A stretch of DNA of 64,000 bases from Streptomyces sp. NRRL S-340 (lineage in GTDB: Bacteria > Actinomycetota > Actinomycetes > Streptomycetales > Streptomycetaceae). The position numbers and the translations under genes are program-made. The stretch is from contig NZ_JOIY01000011.1 in assembly GCF_000720185.1 (NCBI RefSeq), positions 62,001 through 126,000 on the forward strand, in the 5' to 3' direction. The notes beneath the pieces were generated by a model that worked only from the letters and a program-made list of their open reading frames with translations, made no database searches and had not been told where the DNA came from. Below, piece by piece: positions 35,762 to 43,703 of this stretch (the stretch's first letter is position 1; each line of letters starts with the position of its first letter).

Positions 35762-36247
35762 ATGCGCCGCGTGACCGTACAGATGAACGCTCAGGACGTG
35801 AGCCCTGAAGCCGCCTACGACCGCATCCGGGACTTCCGCCGCTATCCGGACGTCACCGAGACCGTGCGCGAGGTGGTGGTGCATCCGCCGGGCGCCGACG
35901 GCTCGGTGGTGTCGGACTGGACCGTCCGGTTCCGCAACGGCCTGATGCGGTGGTCGGAACGCGACTCGTTCCATCCGGAGCGCCTGACCCTCGGCTTCAC
36001 CCAGCTGCGCGGCGACTTCGAGGTGTTCGAGGGGACGTGGCGGTGCGCGCCGACCGGGTCCGGCACCGTCGTGACCTTCGACGCCGTGTTCGATCTGGGC
36101 ATCCCGACCCTGGCCGACATGCTGGACCCGGTGGCGGAGTCCACGCTGCGCGCCAACATCGAACTGATCCTGGGCGGACTGCTCGGTTCCGTCGCCCCGG
36201 CGCCGGCCCTCCCGCTGCCCCGGACGGCGGCGCCCGTCAGTGGCTGA
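35762..36247 (+). CDS. SRPBCC (START-like) polyketide-cyclase/COQ10-type protein
   Basis: A 161-residue protein with the helix-grip fold: RRVTVQMNAQDVSPEAAYDRIRDFRRYPDVTETV at the start, then WTVRFRNGLMRWSERDSF and a C-terminal helix (MLDPVAESTLRANIELIL). Members bind hydrophobic ligands in a deep cavity; they act as aromatases/cyclases, lipid carriers or COQ10-like chaperones. Within this cluster a role in holding a long-chain intermediate is plausible but unproven. The flavin reductase gene starts inside its last codons (8-bp overlap). Confidence 0.8.
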   Translation: MRRVTVQMNAQDVSPEAAYDRIRDFRRYPDVTETVREVVVHPPGADGSVVSDWTVRFRNGLMRWSERDSFHPERLTLGFTQLRGDFEVFEGTWRCAPTGSGTVVTFDAVFDLGIPTLADMLDPVAESTLRANIELILGGLLGSVAPAPALPLPRTAAPVSG

Positions 36248-36902
36248 TCTCGCCCTCGCCCCGCTCGGACCGGGAGCGACGCCCGCCGCGGGCTGGGACA
36301 CGCTGCGCGACGAACCCGGTCCCGACGCCGTCCGCTGCCTCGCCCTCTACACCAGGCTGGCGGCCGGGGTCACGGTGGTCACCGCGCTCGACGCCGCCGG
36401 CCGGCCGGCCGGGATGACCGTCTCGGCCCTGACCTCCGTGTCGGCCCGGCCTCCGCTGCTGCTCGCCTGTCTGCGCGCCGGTTCGCAGACGCTGACCGCC
36501 GTACGGGAGCGCGGCGCGTTCGCCGTCAGCTTCCTCAGCGAGCGGCAGCGCGGCGTCGCCGAGCGCTTCGCCGACCCGGCCCTGTCCCCCGCCGCCCGGT
36601 TCGCCGGCGTCCCGGTCCGGCAGGTGCTGGGCGTGCCGGTGCTGTCCGGGGCGCTCGCCTGGTCGGTGTGTCTCGTGGAGGACGTACGCCGCTACGGCGA
36701 CCACGACGCGGTCGTCGGCCGGGTACGGGCCGTCGAGGCCGGGGCCGGCAGGCCGCTGCTGTGGCACGACCGTACCTTCCACGCCCTCGTCCCCCTGCCA
36801 CCCCGGACCGCGTCCGCCTCTCCTCCTTCTCAGGCCTCACCCGTCCCTGCTCCTTCTCAGGCCGAACCCGCTTCTCTCCCGTCCCAGGGCGGGGGAAGTT
36901 GA
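36240..36902 (+). CDS. flavin reductase (FMN-binding split-barrel), VlmR-like
   Basis: A 220-residue NAD(P)H:flavin oxidoreductase-type protein. The split-barrel FMN domain covers about residues 28-190 (RLAAGVTVVTALDAAGRPAGMTVSALTSVSARPPLLLACL, in pieces; GAFAVSFLSERQ; YGDHDAVVGRVRAVEAG). Proteins of this family reduce free flavin for a partner monooxygenase; VlmR does so for the valanimycin N-hydroxylase VlmH. The partner here would be the acyl-CoA-dehydrogenase-fold enzyme at 31574. The last 35 residues are a Pro/Ser/Gln-rich tail. GTG start at 36240, coupled to the SRPBCC gene. Confidence 0.87.
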   Translation: MADLALAPLGPGATPAAGWDTLRDEPGPDAVRCLALYTRLAAGVTVVTALDAAGRPAGMTVSALTSVSARPPLLLACLRAGSQTLTAVRERGAFAVSFLSERQRGVAERFADPALSPAARFAGVPVRQVLGVPVLSGALAWSVCLVEDVRRYGDHDAVVGRVRAVEAGAGRPLLWHDRTFHALVPLPPRTASASPPSQASPVPAPSQAEPASLPSQGGGS

Positions 36903-36993
36903 CCGTTCTCCTCCTCAAGGACGCCCGGCCATCAGCTCCACCGGCCGGGCGTCCGCGTATCCGCTCACCGACATGACCGTCCAAGGAGGTCGT

Positions 36994-37863
36994 ATGTCCC
37001 TGCCCCCCATCCCCGGAGTGAACGCCGACGACGCGCGGATCGAACTCACCCGCGCGCCCGAGCGGCTCTCCGGCAACACCACGGCGGCGGGCCACCGGGT
37101 CGCCGCCGCTCTCGACGCCGAGGCCACCGCGGACGACTGGGGCCGGCCCCCGGACGCCCGGCGCCCGTACCCCGTCGTCCTCGTGCACGGCACCCTGGGC
37201 GACCGCCAGTACGTGTGGCGGGAGGCTGTGCCGGTGCTCAAGGCCGCCGGGCACCGGGTCTTCCGGCTGAACTACGGGGAGATGCCCACCCTGCCACGGC
37301 TGTACGGCCTCGCCGACATCCGGCTCTCCACCCGGGAACTGGCCGAGTTCGTCGACCGGGTGCTCGCCGACACCGGCGCGGCCCAGGTCGACCTCGTCGG
37401 GCACTCGCAGGGCGGGATGATCCCGCACTACTACCTGAAGTTCCTCGGCGGCGCGGGCAAGGTGCGCCGATTCGTCGGCATCGCGCCCAGCAGCCACGGC
37501 GTGACCGTGGAGGGGCTGACGGCGCTGGTGCGCCAGGCGGTCGGGGTGCGGGACATCGTCGAGGAGGAGCTGCTCTTCCGGGTGAGTCCGGCGTTCGTGC
37601 AGTTGCTGCACGACTCGGAGTTCGTCCGCGAGCTGACGTCGACGGGCGACACCGTCGCCGGGGTGCGGTACACCGTGATCTGGTCCACGCGGGACGAGGT
37701 GGTCCAGCCGCCCACCTCGCAGCGGCTCACCCCCAGTGAACCGGGGCACGAGGTCACCAACCTGTGCCTGCAGGAACTCGCCCCGGACAACCGGGCCACG
37801 CACCTGGCGATGCCGTACGACCCCGTCGTGCTGCGCGAGATGCTCCGGGCCCTGGACGGCTGA
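36994..37863 (+). CDS. class 2 lipase-like alpha/beta hydrolase
   Basis: A 289-residue serine hydrolase. The oxyanion segment VVLVHGTLGDRQYVW, the nucleophile elbow VDLVGHSQGGMIPHYYLKF with its Ser, and the acidic and His positions toward the C terminus (IWSTRDEVVQP; NRATHLAMPYDP) match the bacterial class 2 lipase/EstA group, which is usually exported; no clear signal peptide is seen here. ATG at 36994 follows a textbook CAAGGAGGTCGT site. It is last in the rightward operon. It could hydrolyse an ester or thioester intermediate, or act in self-resistance. Confidence 0.87.
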   Translation: MSLPPIPGVNADDARIELTRAPERLSGNTTAAGHRVAAALDAEATADDWGRPPDARRPYPVVLVHGTLGDRQYVWREAVPVLKAAGHRVFRLNYGEMPTLPRLYGLADIRLSTRELAEFVDRVLADTGAAQVDLVGHSQGGMIPHYYLKFLGGAGKVRRFVGIAPSSHGVTVEGLTALVRQAVGVRDIVEEELLFRVSPAFVQLLHDSEFVRELTSTGDTVAGVRYTVIWSTRDEVVQPPTSQRLTPSEPGHEVTNLCLQELAPDNRATHLAMPYDPVVLREMLRALDG

Positions 37864-37879
37864 GCGGCCGGCCCGGCGC

Positions 37880-37923
37880 ACGACGAAGTGGGGTGAGGCC
37901 CTCGGGCCCCACCCCGTCGTCGT
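37880..37923. terminator. strong bidirectional terminator between the two cluster operons
   Basis: An approximately 20-bp stem starts ACGACGA at 37880 and closes with TCGTCGT at 37917-37923, its inner part being TGGGGTG with a GGCC clamp pairing to GGCC and CACCCC around a CTCG loop. It sits exactly between the convergent lipase and secreted-protein genes. Confidence 0.85.
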
Positions 37924-37937
37924 GTTCCCGGCCGTGC

Positions 37938-38570
37938 TCAGTACGCGGTGCACCTGCCCTTCTCGCCGTTCCAGAAGCAGACCTGGCCGACCACGTCGAA
38001 CCCGGCGACCCCGTTCGGGTCGATCTTGTCGAAGCGCGGCACGGGGATCTGGAGGCCGTTGATCCCGTCACCGGCGAGCGGGCCGCTGGTCACGGTGCGG
38101 TCGGGCACGGGACTGCCCTTCCTCAGCTCACCGTTGAAGTACAGCGAGCCGTACTCCCCGGTGTTCCAGGTGCCCTGGCCGGTGCCCTCCACCGAGAACG
38201 TCGGCACCGGCAGGGCGCCGAACCGGCCCGTGCCGACGACATGGAAGACGATGTCGGTCAGCTCCGGGGCCGCGCCGTCCGGCGAGCGGCAGTCGCGGTA
38301 GCCGATGTGGCCGGTCACCTGCGACTGCCGGGTGAGCACGCCGAGCGGCGGACTGAAGTCCACCTCGGCGTCGAGGCGGCAGACCAGGTCGGGGACGGGC
38401 CCCGGGTCGGCCGCCGCGGCACGGGCGGTGGCAGGGGCGGCAGCCGGTGCGGCGACGGCGGCCGGGGTGGTCGGGCCGAGAACCGCGAGCAGGGCGGCGG
38501 GCAGCAGCGCCCTGCGCAGCCGGGGCCGGCACGAGCGGGGTGGGGCGGCGGTGGTCCGGGTGGTCTTCAT
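37938..38570 (-). CDS. secreted protein of unknown function
   Basis: A 210-residue protein with a classic signal peptide (RPRLRRALLPAALLAVLGPTTPAAVA, cut near AAVAAPA). The mature part starts with an Ala-rich linker and continues as a beta-rich domain with three or more Cys residues (LVCRLDAEVDF, YRDCRSPDG, QVCFWNGEKGRCTAY), likely forming disulfides outside the cell. I recognise no enzyme family. It is encoded leftward at the end of the operon, after the desaturase (128-bp gap), so whether it belongs to the cluster is unsure. Confidence 0.72.
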   Translation of the reverse strand: MKTTRTTAAPPRSCRPRLRRALLPAALLAVLGPTTPAAVAAPAAAPATARAAAADPGPVPDLVCRLDAEVDFSPPLGVLTRQSQVTGHIGYRDCRSPDGAAPELTDIVFHVVGTGRFGALPVPTFSVEGTGQGTWNTGEYGSLYFNGELRKGSPVPDRTVTSGPLAGDGINGLQIPVPRFDKIDPNGVAGFDVVGQVCFWNGEKGRCTAY

Positions 38571-38698
38571 ACGACGGTTCCTTCCGTGTCCGTGGGGGCT
38601 CAGGGGACTTACGCGGGTGTGAGGGCGTGCGCCGGTGCGAGGGTCCGCGGAGGGGCGAGGATCCGCCCGGGTCAGGGGACCTGCGCGGTGCGGGGGCG

Positions 38699-39763
38699 TC
38701 AGGCGGTGACGGTGCCGGAGCGCAGGACCTCGCTCGCGGAACCCAGGTGGCGCGCGAGGTCCCGGTAGGACTCCAGGACGCCGGTCTCGGTGTAGGCGAT
38801 GCCGCGCTCGGCGCAGAACCCCTTCACCAGGGGGTAGGCGTGCCGCAGGGCGGAGCGCGGCATGCCCGGGAACAGGTGGTGCTCGATCTGGTAGTTGAGA
38901 CCGCCGTAGAAGAAGTCGCCGACCCGGCTGGTGGGCAGGGTTCGGGAGGTGAGCACCTGGCGCTCCAGCCAGCTCCACTCCCCGCCGGTCCGGGTGGGCA
39001 GCCCCTTGTGGTTGACGGCGAAGGCGAGGCCGAGCAGGTAGCCGAGCAGGACCTGGTGCACGGCGAGGAACAGCAGGGCGCTCGGCCAGGGCAGCAGCCA
39101 GAACAGCGCGCCGAGGAACAGCACCGCGTGCAGGGCCATCAGGCCGCCCTCCAGCCAGGGTCTGCGCACCGCGCGCCGGCGCAGGGCGATGACCCCGGCG
39201 ATGCGCAGCACGACCGACTCCAGGCCGAGCAGCGGGAAGAAGAGGTAACGCTGGTTGGCGGCGAGGAAACGGGCGAACCCGGTGCGCTGCCGGGCCTGTT
39301 CGGGCGCGAAGATCGCGGCCCGGCGCAGGATGTCGGGGTCCAGCTCCAGGTGGTTGGGGTGGTTGTGGTGCCGGTTGTGGTGCTGCACCCACCAGCCGAA
39401 GCACACGCCGAGCATGAGGTTGCCGTGGATCAGGCCGAGGGCGCGGATGGTCTTCTGGGAGCGGCTGATCTGCCGGTGGCCCGCGTCGTGCAGCAGGAAG
39501 GCGAGCTGTTCGTGCCAGACCGCCAGCCACACCGCGGCCGTCGCTGCCTGCCACAGGCTGCCGTCGCCCAGCGCGAGCGCGGCCCAGCCGACGGCGTTCA
39601 TCAGCCACACGGTGACGATGGCGGCCACGTACTGCCCCTTGCGGGGGCGCATCAGTCCGGCTGCCGTGACGCGCCGGGTCAGTTCGCGGAAGTCCTCCTC
39701 CGCCGCACCCGGTTCACGGGGTGCGGAGTCGACTGCCGGGATGTCGGTCATCGGGGGTGCCAC
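38699..39763 (-). CDS. membrane fatty-acid desaturase
   Basis: A 354-residue diiron membrane desaturase. The three His boxes are HDAGH (92-96), HHNRHHN (128-134) and QIEHH in the segment LNYQIEHHLFPGMP, as in acyl-lipid/front-end type desaturases. Several hydrophobic helices flank them (about 46-92, 185-250). It would introduce a double bond into a long alkyl chain; in this cluster that would fit an alkenyl product. The start is either GTG 39763 or ATG 39751 (MTDIPAVDS); neither has an ideal ribosome binding site. Downstream of the diiron gene by 42 bp, same operon. Confidence 0.9.
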   Translation of the reverse strand: MAPPMTDIPAVDSAPREPGAAEEDFRELTRRVTAAGLMRPRKGQYVAAIVTVWLMNAVGWAALALGDGSLWQAATAAVWLAVWHEQLAFLLHDAGHRQISRSQKTIRALGLIHGNLMLGVCFGWWVQHHNRHHNHPNHLELDPDILRRAAIFAPEQARQRTGFARFLAANQRYLFFPLLGLESVVLRIAGVIALRRRAVRRPWLEGGLMALHAVLFLGALFWLLPWPSALLFLAVHQVLLGYLLGLAFAVNHKGLPTRTGGEWSWLERQVLTSRTLPTSRVGDFFYGGLNYQIEHHLFPGMPRSALRHAYPLVKGFCAERGIAYTETGVLESYRDLARHLGSASEVLRSGTVTA

Positions 39764-39805
39764 CAGCCCTTTCGTTCTCGGTGTCGTACGGGGTGCGGGT
39801 CCGCC

Positions 39806-40786
39806 TCACGGCGCGAGCCCCATGTCGGCCAGGCGCGCCCGCTGGGTGTTCTCGGCCCATTCGGCGGCGGTCGCCATCCGTTCCTCGGCGGTGGTGTCGG
39901 CGAGCCGGCGGCCCGGCCACACCTCGTAGTCGCCGGCGATGTCCCGGTGCTGTTCGAGGCCCTGCTGGTAGAGCCGTTCGCGCCGCAGGGTCAGTTCGCG
40001 CACGGGCAGCCGGGACCACAGTTCGACACCGCGGGCGATGAGGTCACCGATGCGCTTGCGGTCCTCGGGGTGCTGTTCCAGGTGGCGCCGGACGATGGTG
40101 GTGCCCACCGACAGGTGGCGGATCTCGTCGATGCCGGCGGCCCGTTCGATCTCGGCGGCGGCGGGATCGAAGGGGCGCCACTTGCGTTCGCTGAGTTCCG
40201 CGGTGGGTGCGAGGACACCCTCGACCAGGACGGTCAGGGTGATGACCCCGCCGACGTAGTCCCGCTGGTCGCGCAGGACATCGAGGCCGAACTCCTCCAG
40301 CGGGGCGAGGACCGCGTCCCGGTCGGCCCCGGCGAGGTCCTCCATGGTGGCTTCCAGGCCGGCCGTCTCGACGCCGAGTTCCAGGAGGTGACCGCGGAAG
40401 GCGTAGGCGTGGCGGGCCTCGTCCATCAGCTGGGTGGTGTAGAAGTCCATCCCGCTGAGGTCGGGGGCGTGCGCGACCAGGTAGGAGATGGCGCGGGCCG
40501 CCTTCTCCTCGGCCATGGAACGGAAGGCCAGCTCCTGCATCACGGCCTGCCGCAGCGGCCCTTCGCACAGCATGTGCTCCGGTACCGTGACGTCCGGGGT
40601 GCGGCCCATGGGGTCGCCGGCGAGGGTGCCTTCGGGGACGGCGCGGAACCAGTAGCCGAGGTCGCAGCCCTCCGGTGTCAGGTCGGCGTGCAGCGCGCCG
40701 TCGAGGAGGCCCGGGGCGCGGTTCCGGTCGGCCTCCGCGGGGATCGCGGTGGGGCGGGCCGGGCCGTGGGCGACGGTTGTGGTCAT
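39806..40786 (-). CDS. ferritin-like diiron oxygenase, AurF/VlmB-like candidate
   Basis: A 326-residue helical protein with carboxylate/His metal-ligand motifs expected for a nonhaem diiron centre: Glu 93 or 94 (MAEEKAARA), ExxH at 123-126 (MDEARHAYAF), a Glu near 189 (VLVEGVLAP) and a second ExxH at 221-224 (IDEIRHLSVG). This pattern is that of AurF-type N-oxygenases and related enzymes. AurF and AzoC oxidise aryl amines; I recall a protein of this kind (VlmB) in the valanimycin cluster, but cannot check it. Here it is the leading candidate for an N-oxidation or N-N bond step. ATG at 40786 after AAAGGCAG. Confidence 0.8.
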   Translation of the reverse strand: MTTTVAHGPARPTAIPAEADRNRAPGLLDGALHADLTPEGCDLGYWFRAVPEGTLAGDPMGRTPDVTVPEHMLCEGPLRQAVMQELAFRSMAEEKAARAISYLVAHAPDLSGMDFYTTQLMDEARHAYAFRGHLLELGVETAGLEATMEDLAGADRDAVLAPLEEFGLDVLRDQRDYVGGVITLTVLVEGVLAPTAELSERKWRPFDPAAAEIERAAGIDEIRHLSVGTTIVRRHLEQHPEDRKRIGDLIARGVELWSRLPVRELTLRRERLYQQGLEQHRDIAGDYEVWPGRRLADTTAEERMATAAEWAENTQRARLADMGLAP

Positions 40787-40839
40787 CTCTGCCTTTCAGC
40801 TCAGGGTGTGTGCGCGTCGGTGCGCGAGGGAGGGCGGGC

Positions 40840-41892
40840 TCAGACGGCCTTGGTCAGCCGCATCAGCCGCCATACGGCGCCGGGGGTGACCCCGCCCTGG
40901 AAGGCCAGGTACTCGGGTTCGATCAGCTGCGGACGCCACTTGAGCTTGAACGACTCCTGGGTGGCCGCCGGATAGATCGCCTGCCCCTTGGCGGCGAGGA
41001 GTTCCAGACAGCGCCGCAGGGCTCCGCTGGTGGGCCCGAAGGCGCATGCGTCCGGCCGGAGCTGGACGAACGGGGTGAAGCCGAGGTGGAGCCAGGCGCA
41101 GCCCTCGTCCTGGAAGCGGCGCAGCGCGGTGGCGAAGACCATCTCGACGGTGCCGGGCGGGGCGTCGGGCAGCCGCCGGGTGAGGTCGTAGAGCCAGCCG
41201 GAGCGGTCGCCGAAGACGGGCGAGTAGGACACGTAGGCGACCGTCCGTCCCGCGTGCCGGGCGGTGAACAGCCGCCGGTGCGGTGCGCCGGGCCCGCCGC
41301 GCTCGCCGATCAGGAAGTCCAGCTCCTTCACGTGGCGGCCCTTGTCGCGCAGCCAGGCCCGGTCGACGGCGTCCAGGTCGGCACGGACCTGCGGGGCCTC
41401 CCGTTCCGCGGCGGTCACCTCCGTGACGGTCACGCCTTCGCGGCGGGCCCGGTTGACCATGTTGCGCACCTTGACCATGCGCTGTCCGCCGAGGCCGTAG
41501 CCGTCGAGGTGGATGCTGAAGGAGGCGCCGAACTGGTTGACGGTGAAGCCGTGCCGGGCGTGCAGTTCGGCGGCCGGGCGCGGCAGTTGCACCGCGGTGA
41601 CCCGCCGGCCCTCGCTCCTGGCCCGTTCCAGCAGCGCGGTGAGCAGCCGGTCGCGGTCCCCGGCGGCGCAGATCGGCCCGCCCAGCGGGAACACGTGCCG
41701 CCGGCCGCCCTCCCGGTAGGGGACGAAGCCGTCGACGCCGGGGGTGCGGAAGCGGCGGTTGCCCGCGTTCAGGGCGAGGAAGGCGCTGCTGTGGCCGGCG
41801 TGGCGGCGCAGCATGGCGTAGGCCTCGCCGTCGTCGGGGGCCCGCGGCGGCCGCGGGGGCGGTGCGGACTGCCGCGCCTGCCGGGTGCTCAT
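40840..41892 (-). CDS. MprF-like (DUF2156) aminoacyl-tRNA-dependent transferase
   Basis: A 350-residue protein corresponding to the soluble C-terminal GNAT-type domain of lysyl-phosphatidylglycerol synthase, without the membrane flippase part. Recognisable segments: HSSAFLALNAGNRRF, FVPYREGGRRHVFPLGGPICA, RMVKVRNMVNRARREGV, ERRTDLDAVDRAWL-like helix, and LTRRLPDAPPGTVEMVFATAL. MprF transfers an amino acid from charged tRNA to a lipid. VlmA of the valanimycin pathway transfers seryl from seryl-tRNA to isobutylhydroxylamine. An equivalent transfer onto a long-chain hydroxylamine is my inference. ATGA overlap with the membrane protein upstream. Confidence 0.82.
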   Translation of the reverse strand: MSTRQARQSAPPPRPPRAPDDGEAYAMLRRHAGHSSAFLALNAGNRRFRTPGVDGFVPYREGGRRHVFPLGGPICAAGDRDRLLTALLERARSEGRRVTAVQLPRPAAELHARHGFTVNQFGASFSIHLDGYGLGGQRMVKVRNMVNRARREGVTVTEVTAAEREAPQVRADLDAVDRAWLRDKGRHVKELDFLIGERGGPGAPHRRLFTARHAGRTVAYVSYSPVFGDRSGWLYDLTRRLPDAPPGTVEMVFATALRRFQDEGCAWLHLGFTPFVQLRPDACAFGPTSGALRRCLELLAAKGQAIYPAATQESFKLKWRPQLIEPEYLAFQGGVTPGAVWRLMRLTKAV

Positions 41893-42365
41893 CGGGCGGC
41901 CGCCTGGTGCCAGGGCACGGACGCGAAGTCGTGCAGCGCGGACTGGACCGAGGGGTGCGGGCGGGGTTCGAAGGACACGGTGAACGACTTGACGAAGTTG
42001 CCGAACAGGGCGCGGTCGCCGAACAGGTGGATCGGCAGGACGAGCAGCGCCCACTCCCAGCCGTGCACCAGCACCCAGGCGCCGAGGACCGCGCCCTGCA
42101 CGCTGAGGCTGTGCATGGTGTTGTACAGGACGTAGTGGACGCGGGAGATCCGCCGGTCGGGGCTGCGGTGGTAGGCGACGGCGCCGGGGAGGTAGCCGAT
42201 CAGGTCGACGTAGAGGAAGAGCACGGCGGCGACCCACCAGCGGACCTCGGCGAGGTGGGCGAGGAAGAACCCGGCGGCGACGAGCAGTCCGAGCAGGTAC
42301 TCCAGGCGCAGCAGCCGGTAGGTGGTCGGGGTCTGGCAGAGGTTGTGGCCGTCCATCGCGCTCAC
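41889..42365 (-). CDS. small polytopic membrane protein, possible VlmO counterpart
   Basis: A 158-residue protein with about four hydrophobic helices (YLLGLLVAAGFFLAHL; WWVAAVLFLYVDLIGYLPGAV; a segment around VQGAVLGAWVLVHGW; ALLVLPIHLFG) and conserved-looking His residues in AYHRSPDRRISRVHYVLYNTMH. I do not recognise a named family with confidence. It is coupled on both sides: its GTG start overlaps the methyltransferase stop (GTGA) and its stop overlaps the MprF-like start (ATGA). That tight coupling suggests a role in the same reaction sequence, by analogy with the membrane protein VlmO. Confidence 0.75.
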   Translation of the reverse strand: MSAMDGHNLCQTPTTYRLLRLEYLLGLLVAAGFFLAHLAEVRWWVAAVLFLYVDLIGYLPGAVAYHRSPDRRISRVHYVLYNTMHSLSVQGAVLGAWVLVHGWEWALLVLPIHLFGDRALFGNFVKSFTVSFEPRPHPSVQSALHDFASVPWHQAAAR

Positions 42366-43264
42366 CGCCCCCCGGCGGGCCGGGTCGCGGTGACCAGGAC
42401 CATGCTCTGCTTCTCCAGGCCGGGATGGGCGGCCAGGTGCGGGGCGAAGCGTTCGACGGCGTACGGCAGGGCGAGCAGGTCGGCCGTACGGGCGTCCCAG
42501 CCGCGTTCGCCCCACCAGTGTTCGGCGTCCGCCAGGTGCCACACCCACGGGGTGCCCGAGCCGGACAGGGCCTCCAGCCAGGGCCGGACGAAGGGCGAGT
42601 CGGCCGCGTCGGCGTTCAGGCACTCCGCGCCGAGCGTGCTGCCGGGCGCGGACAGTTCTCCGACGGTGGCGACGAGGCGGTCCACGGCCTCGGGGGCCAG
42701 GTAGAACAGGAGCCCCTCGCACAGCCAGGCCGTGGGCCGGCCGGGGTCGAACCCGGCGGCGAGCAGCGCGCCGGACCAGTCGGCGAGGAGGTCGGCGGCG
42801 ACCGGGACGCGGCGGGCGACGGCCGCCGGGTGACCGGAGACGATGCGTTCCTTGAAGGCGTGCACGGCCGGCAGGTCGACCTCGAAGAGGTGGACTCCGT
42901 CGGGCCAGTCGAGCCGGTGGGCCCGGGTGTCGAGCCCGGCGCCCAGCAGGACCACCTGCGGGCAGCCGGAACGGGTGGCGGCGATGAGGTGGTCGTCGAA
43001 GAAGCGGGTGCGTACGGCCAGCCAGTCCGGCAGTACCTGCTGGAGCAGGCCGCTGCCGGGCGGGGTGCCCGCCTCACGGGCGCGGGTGAGGAACTCGGCG
43101 GCCAGCGGGTCGTCGAAGAGGGCGTCGGCGCGGGCGGACTCCTGGGCCCGCATCCGCACGGTCCACAGGGCCGTTCCGGAGACGCCGTCCAGGGCGGCGG
43201 ACACGGGGTCGGTCCCGTCGGCGGAGTCGGGGTGGGTGTCGTCCTGCGGCAGCAACATGGGCAT
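42362..43264 (-). CDS. SAM-dependent O-methyltransferase, leucine-carboxyl-methyltransferase type
   Basis: A 300-residue class I methyltransferase of the TIGR00027/LCM family. It has the SAM-binding loop VVLLGAGLDTRAHRLDWP (near residue 105), VHLFEVDLPAVHAFKERIV, and AWLCEGLLFYLAPEAVDRLV, a family signature. LCM-type enzymes methylate carboxyl groups; together with an aminoacyl transferase, a methyl ester on an amino-acid-derived carboxylate is the likely product. First gene of the leftward operon, preceded by a strongly strand-biased leader. Confidence 0.88.
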   Translation of the reverse strand: MPMLLPQDDTHPDSADGTDPVSAALDGVSGTALWTVRMRAQESARADALFDDPLAAEFLTRAREAGTPPGSGLLQQVLPDWLAVRTRFFDDHLIAATRSGCPQVVLLGAGLDTRAHRLDWPDGVHLFEVDLPAVHAFKERIVSGHPAAVARRVPVAADLLADWSGALLAAGFDPGRPTAWLCEGLLFYLAPEAVDRLVATVGELSAPGSTLGAECLNADAADSPFVRPWLEALSGSGTPWVWHLADAEHWWGERGWDARTADLLALPYAVERFAPHLAAHPGLEKQSMVLVTATRPAGGR

Positions 43265-43703
43265 CGGTCGGGATCCTTCGTCTCAGGGTGCGCACACGGG
43301 CGGGTCGTCGGGGCGGGCGTCGGCGCTCGGCCGCCGGGACGAGCGGCGTCACCGGGCCGCGGGTGTCCGGGCAGCCGGGCCCGGGGACGCCGAGCGAGCG
43401 CGGGATGCGGCATCCGGGCGAGCGGCGGCAGACGGCCGGGGGCGGGGTGCGCGGGTCGGGTCGGTGGTGGGTGGGGCGGGTTGGTGAGGTGGCGAGTCGG
43501 GGTCGGTGGGGTGGCGAGGTGGTGGTCGGGGGTCAGTGGGGGGTGAGGGGATGAGTCGGTGGTCGGGGGGGAGCCGGTGGTCGGGCGGCCTGGCGGCTCG
43601 GTGGGGGTCCGGGGCGGCCGGTGCCCTGATGGGCCGCGGGGCCGGTGCCGGGCCGGCGTCAGGGCGACGGCGGTGCGGGCGGCGCGGACGGGCGGGGCCG
43701 GGT
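43265..43703 (-). promoter_or_regulatory. G-rich/C-rich asymmetric leader of the leftward operon
   Basis: No gene is recognised in this 439-bp gap. Between about 43440 and 43620 the plus strand is dominated by G and T with many GGG/GGGG runs (GGTGGTGGGTGGGG, GGGGTCGGTGGGG), so the sense strand of the leftward operon is C-rich and poor in G. The G-rich strand could form quadruplexes; the C-rich transcript resembles a Rho-loading leader. Compare the leader at 31235-31573. Confidence 0.5.
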
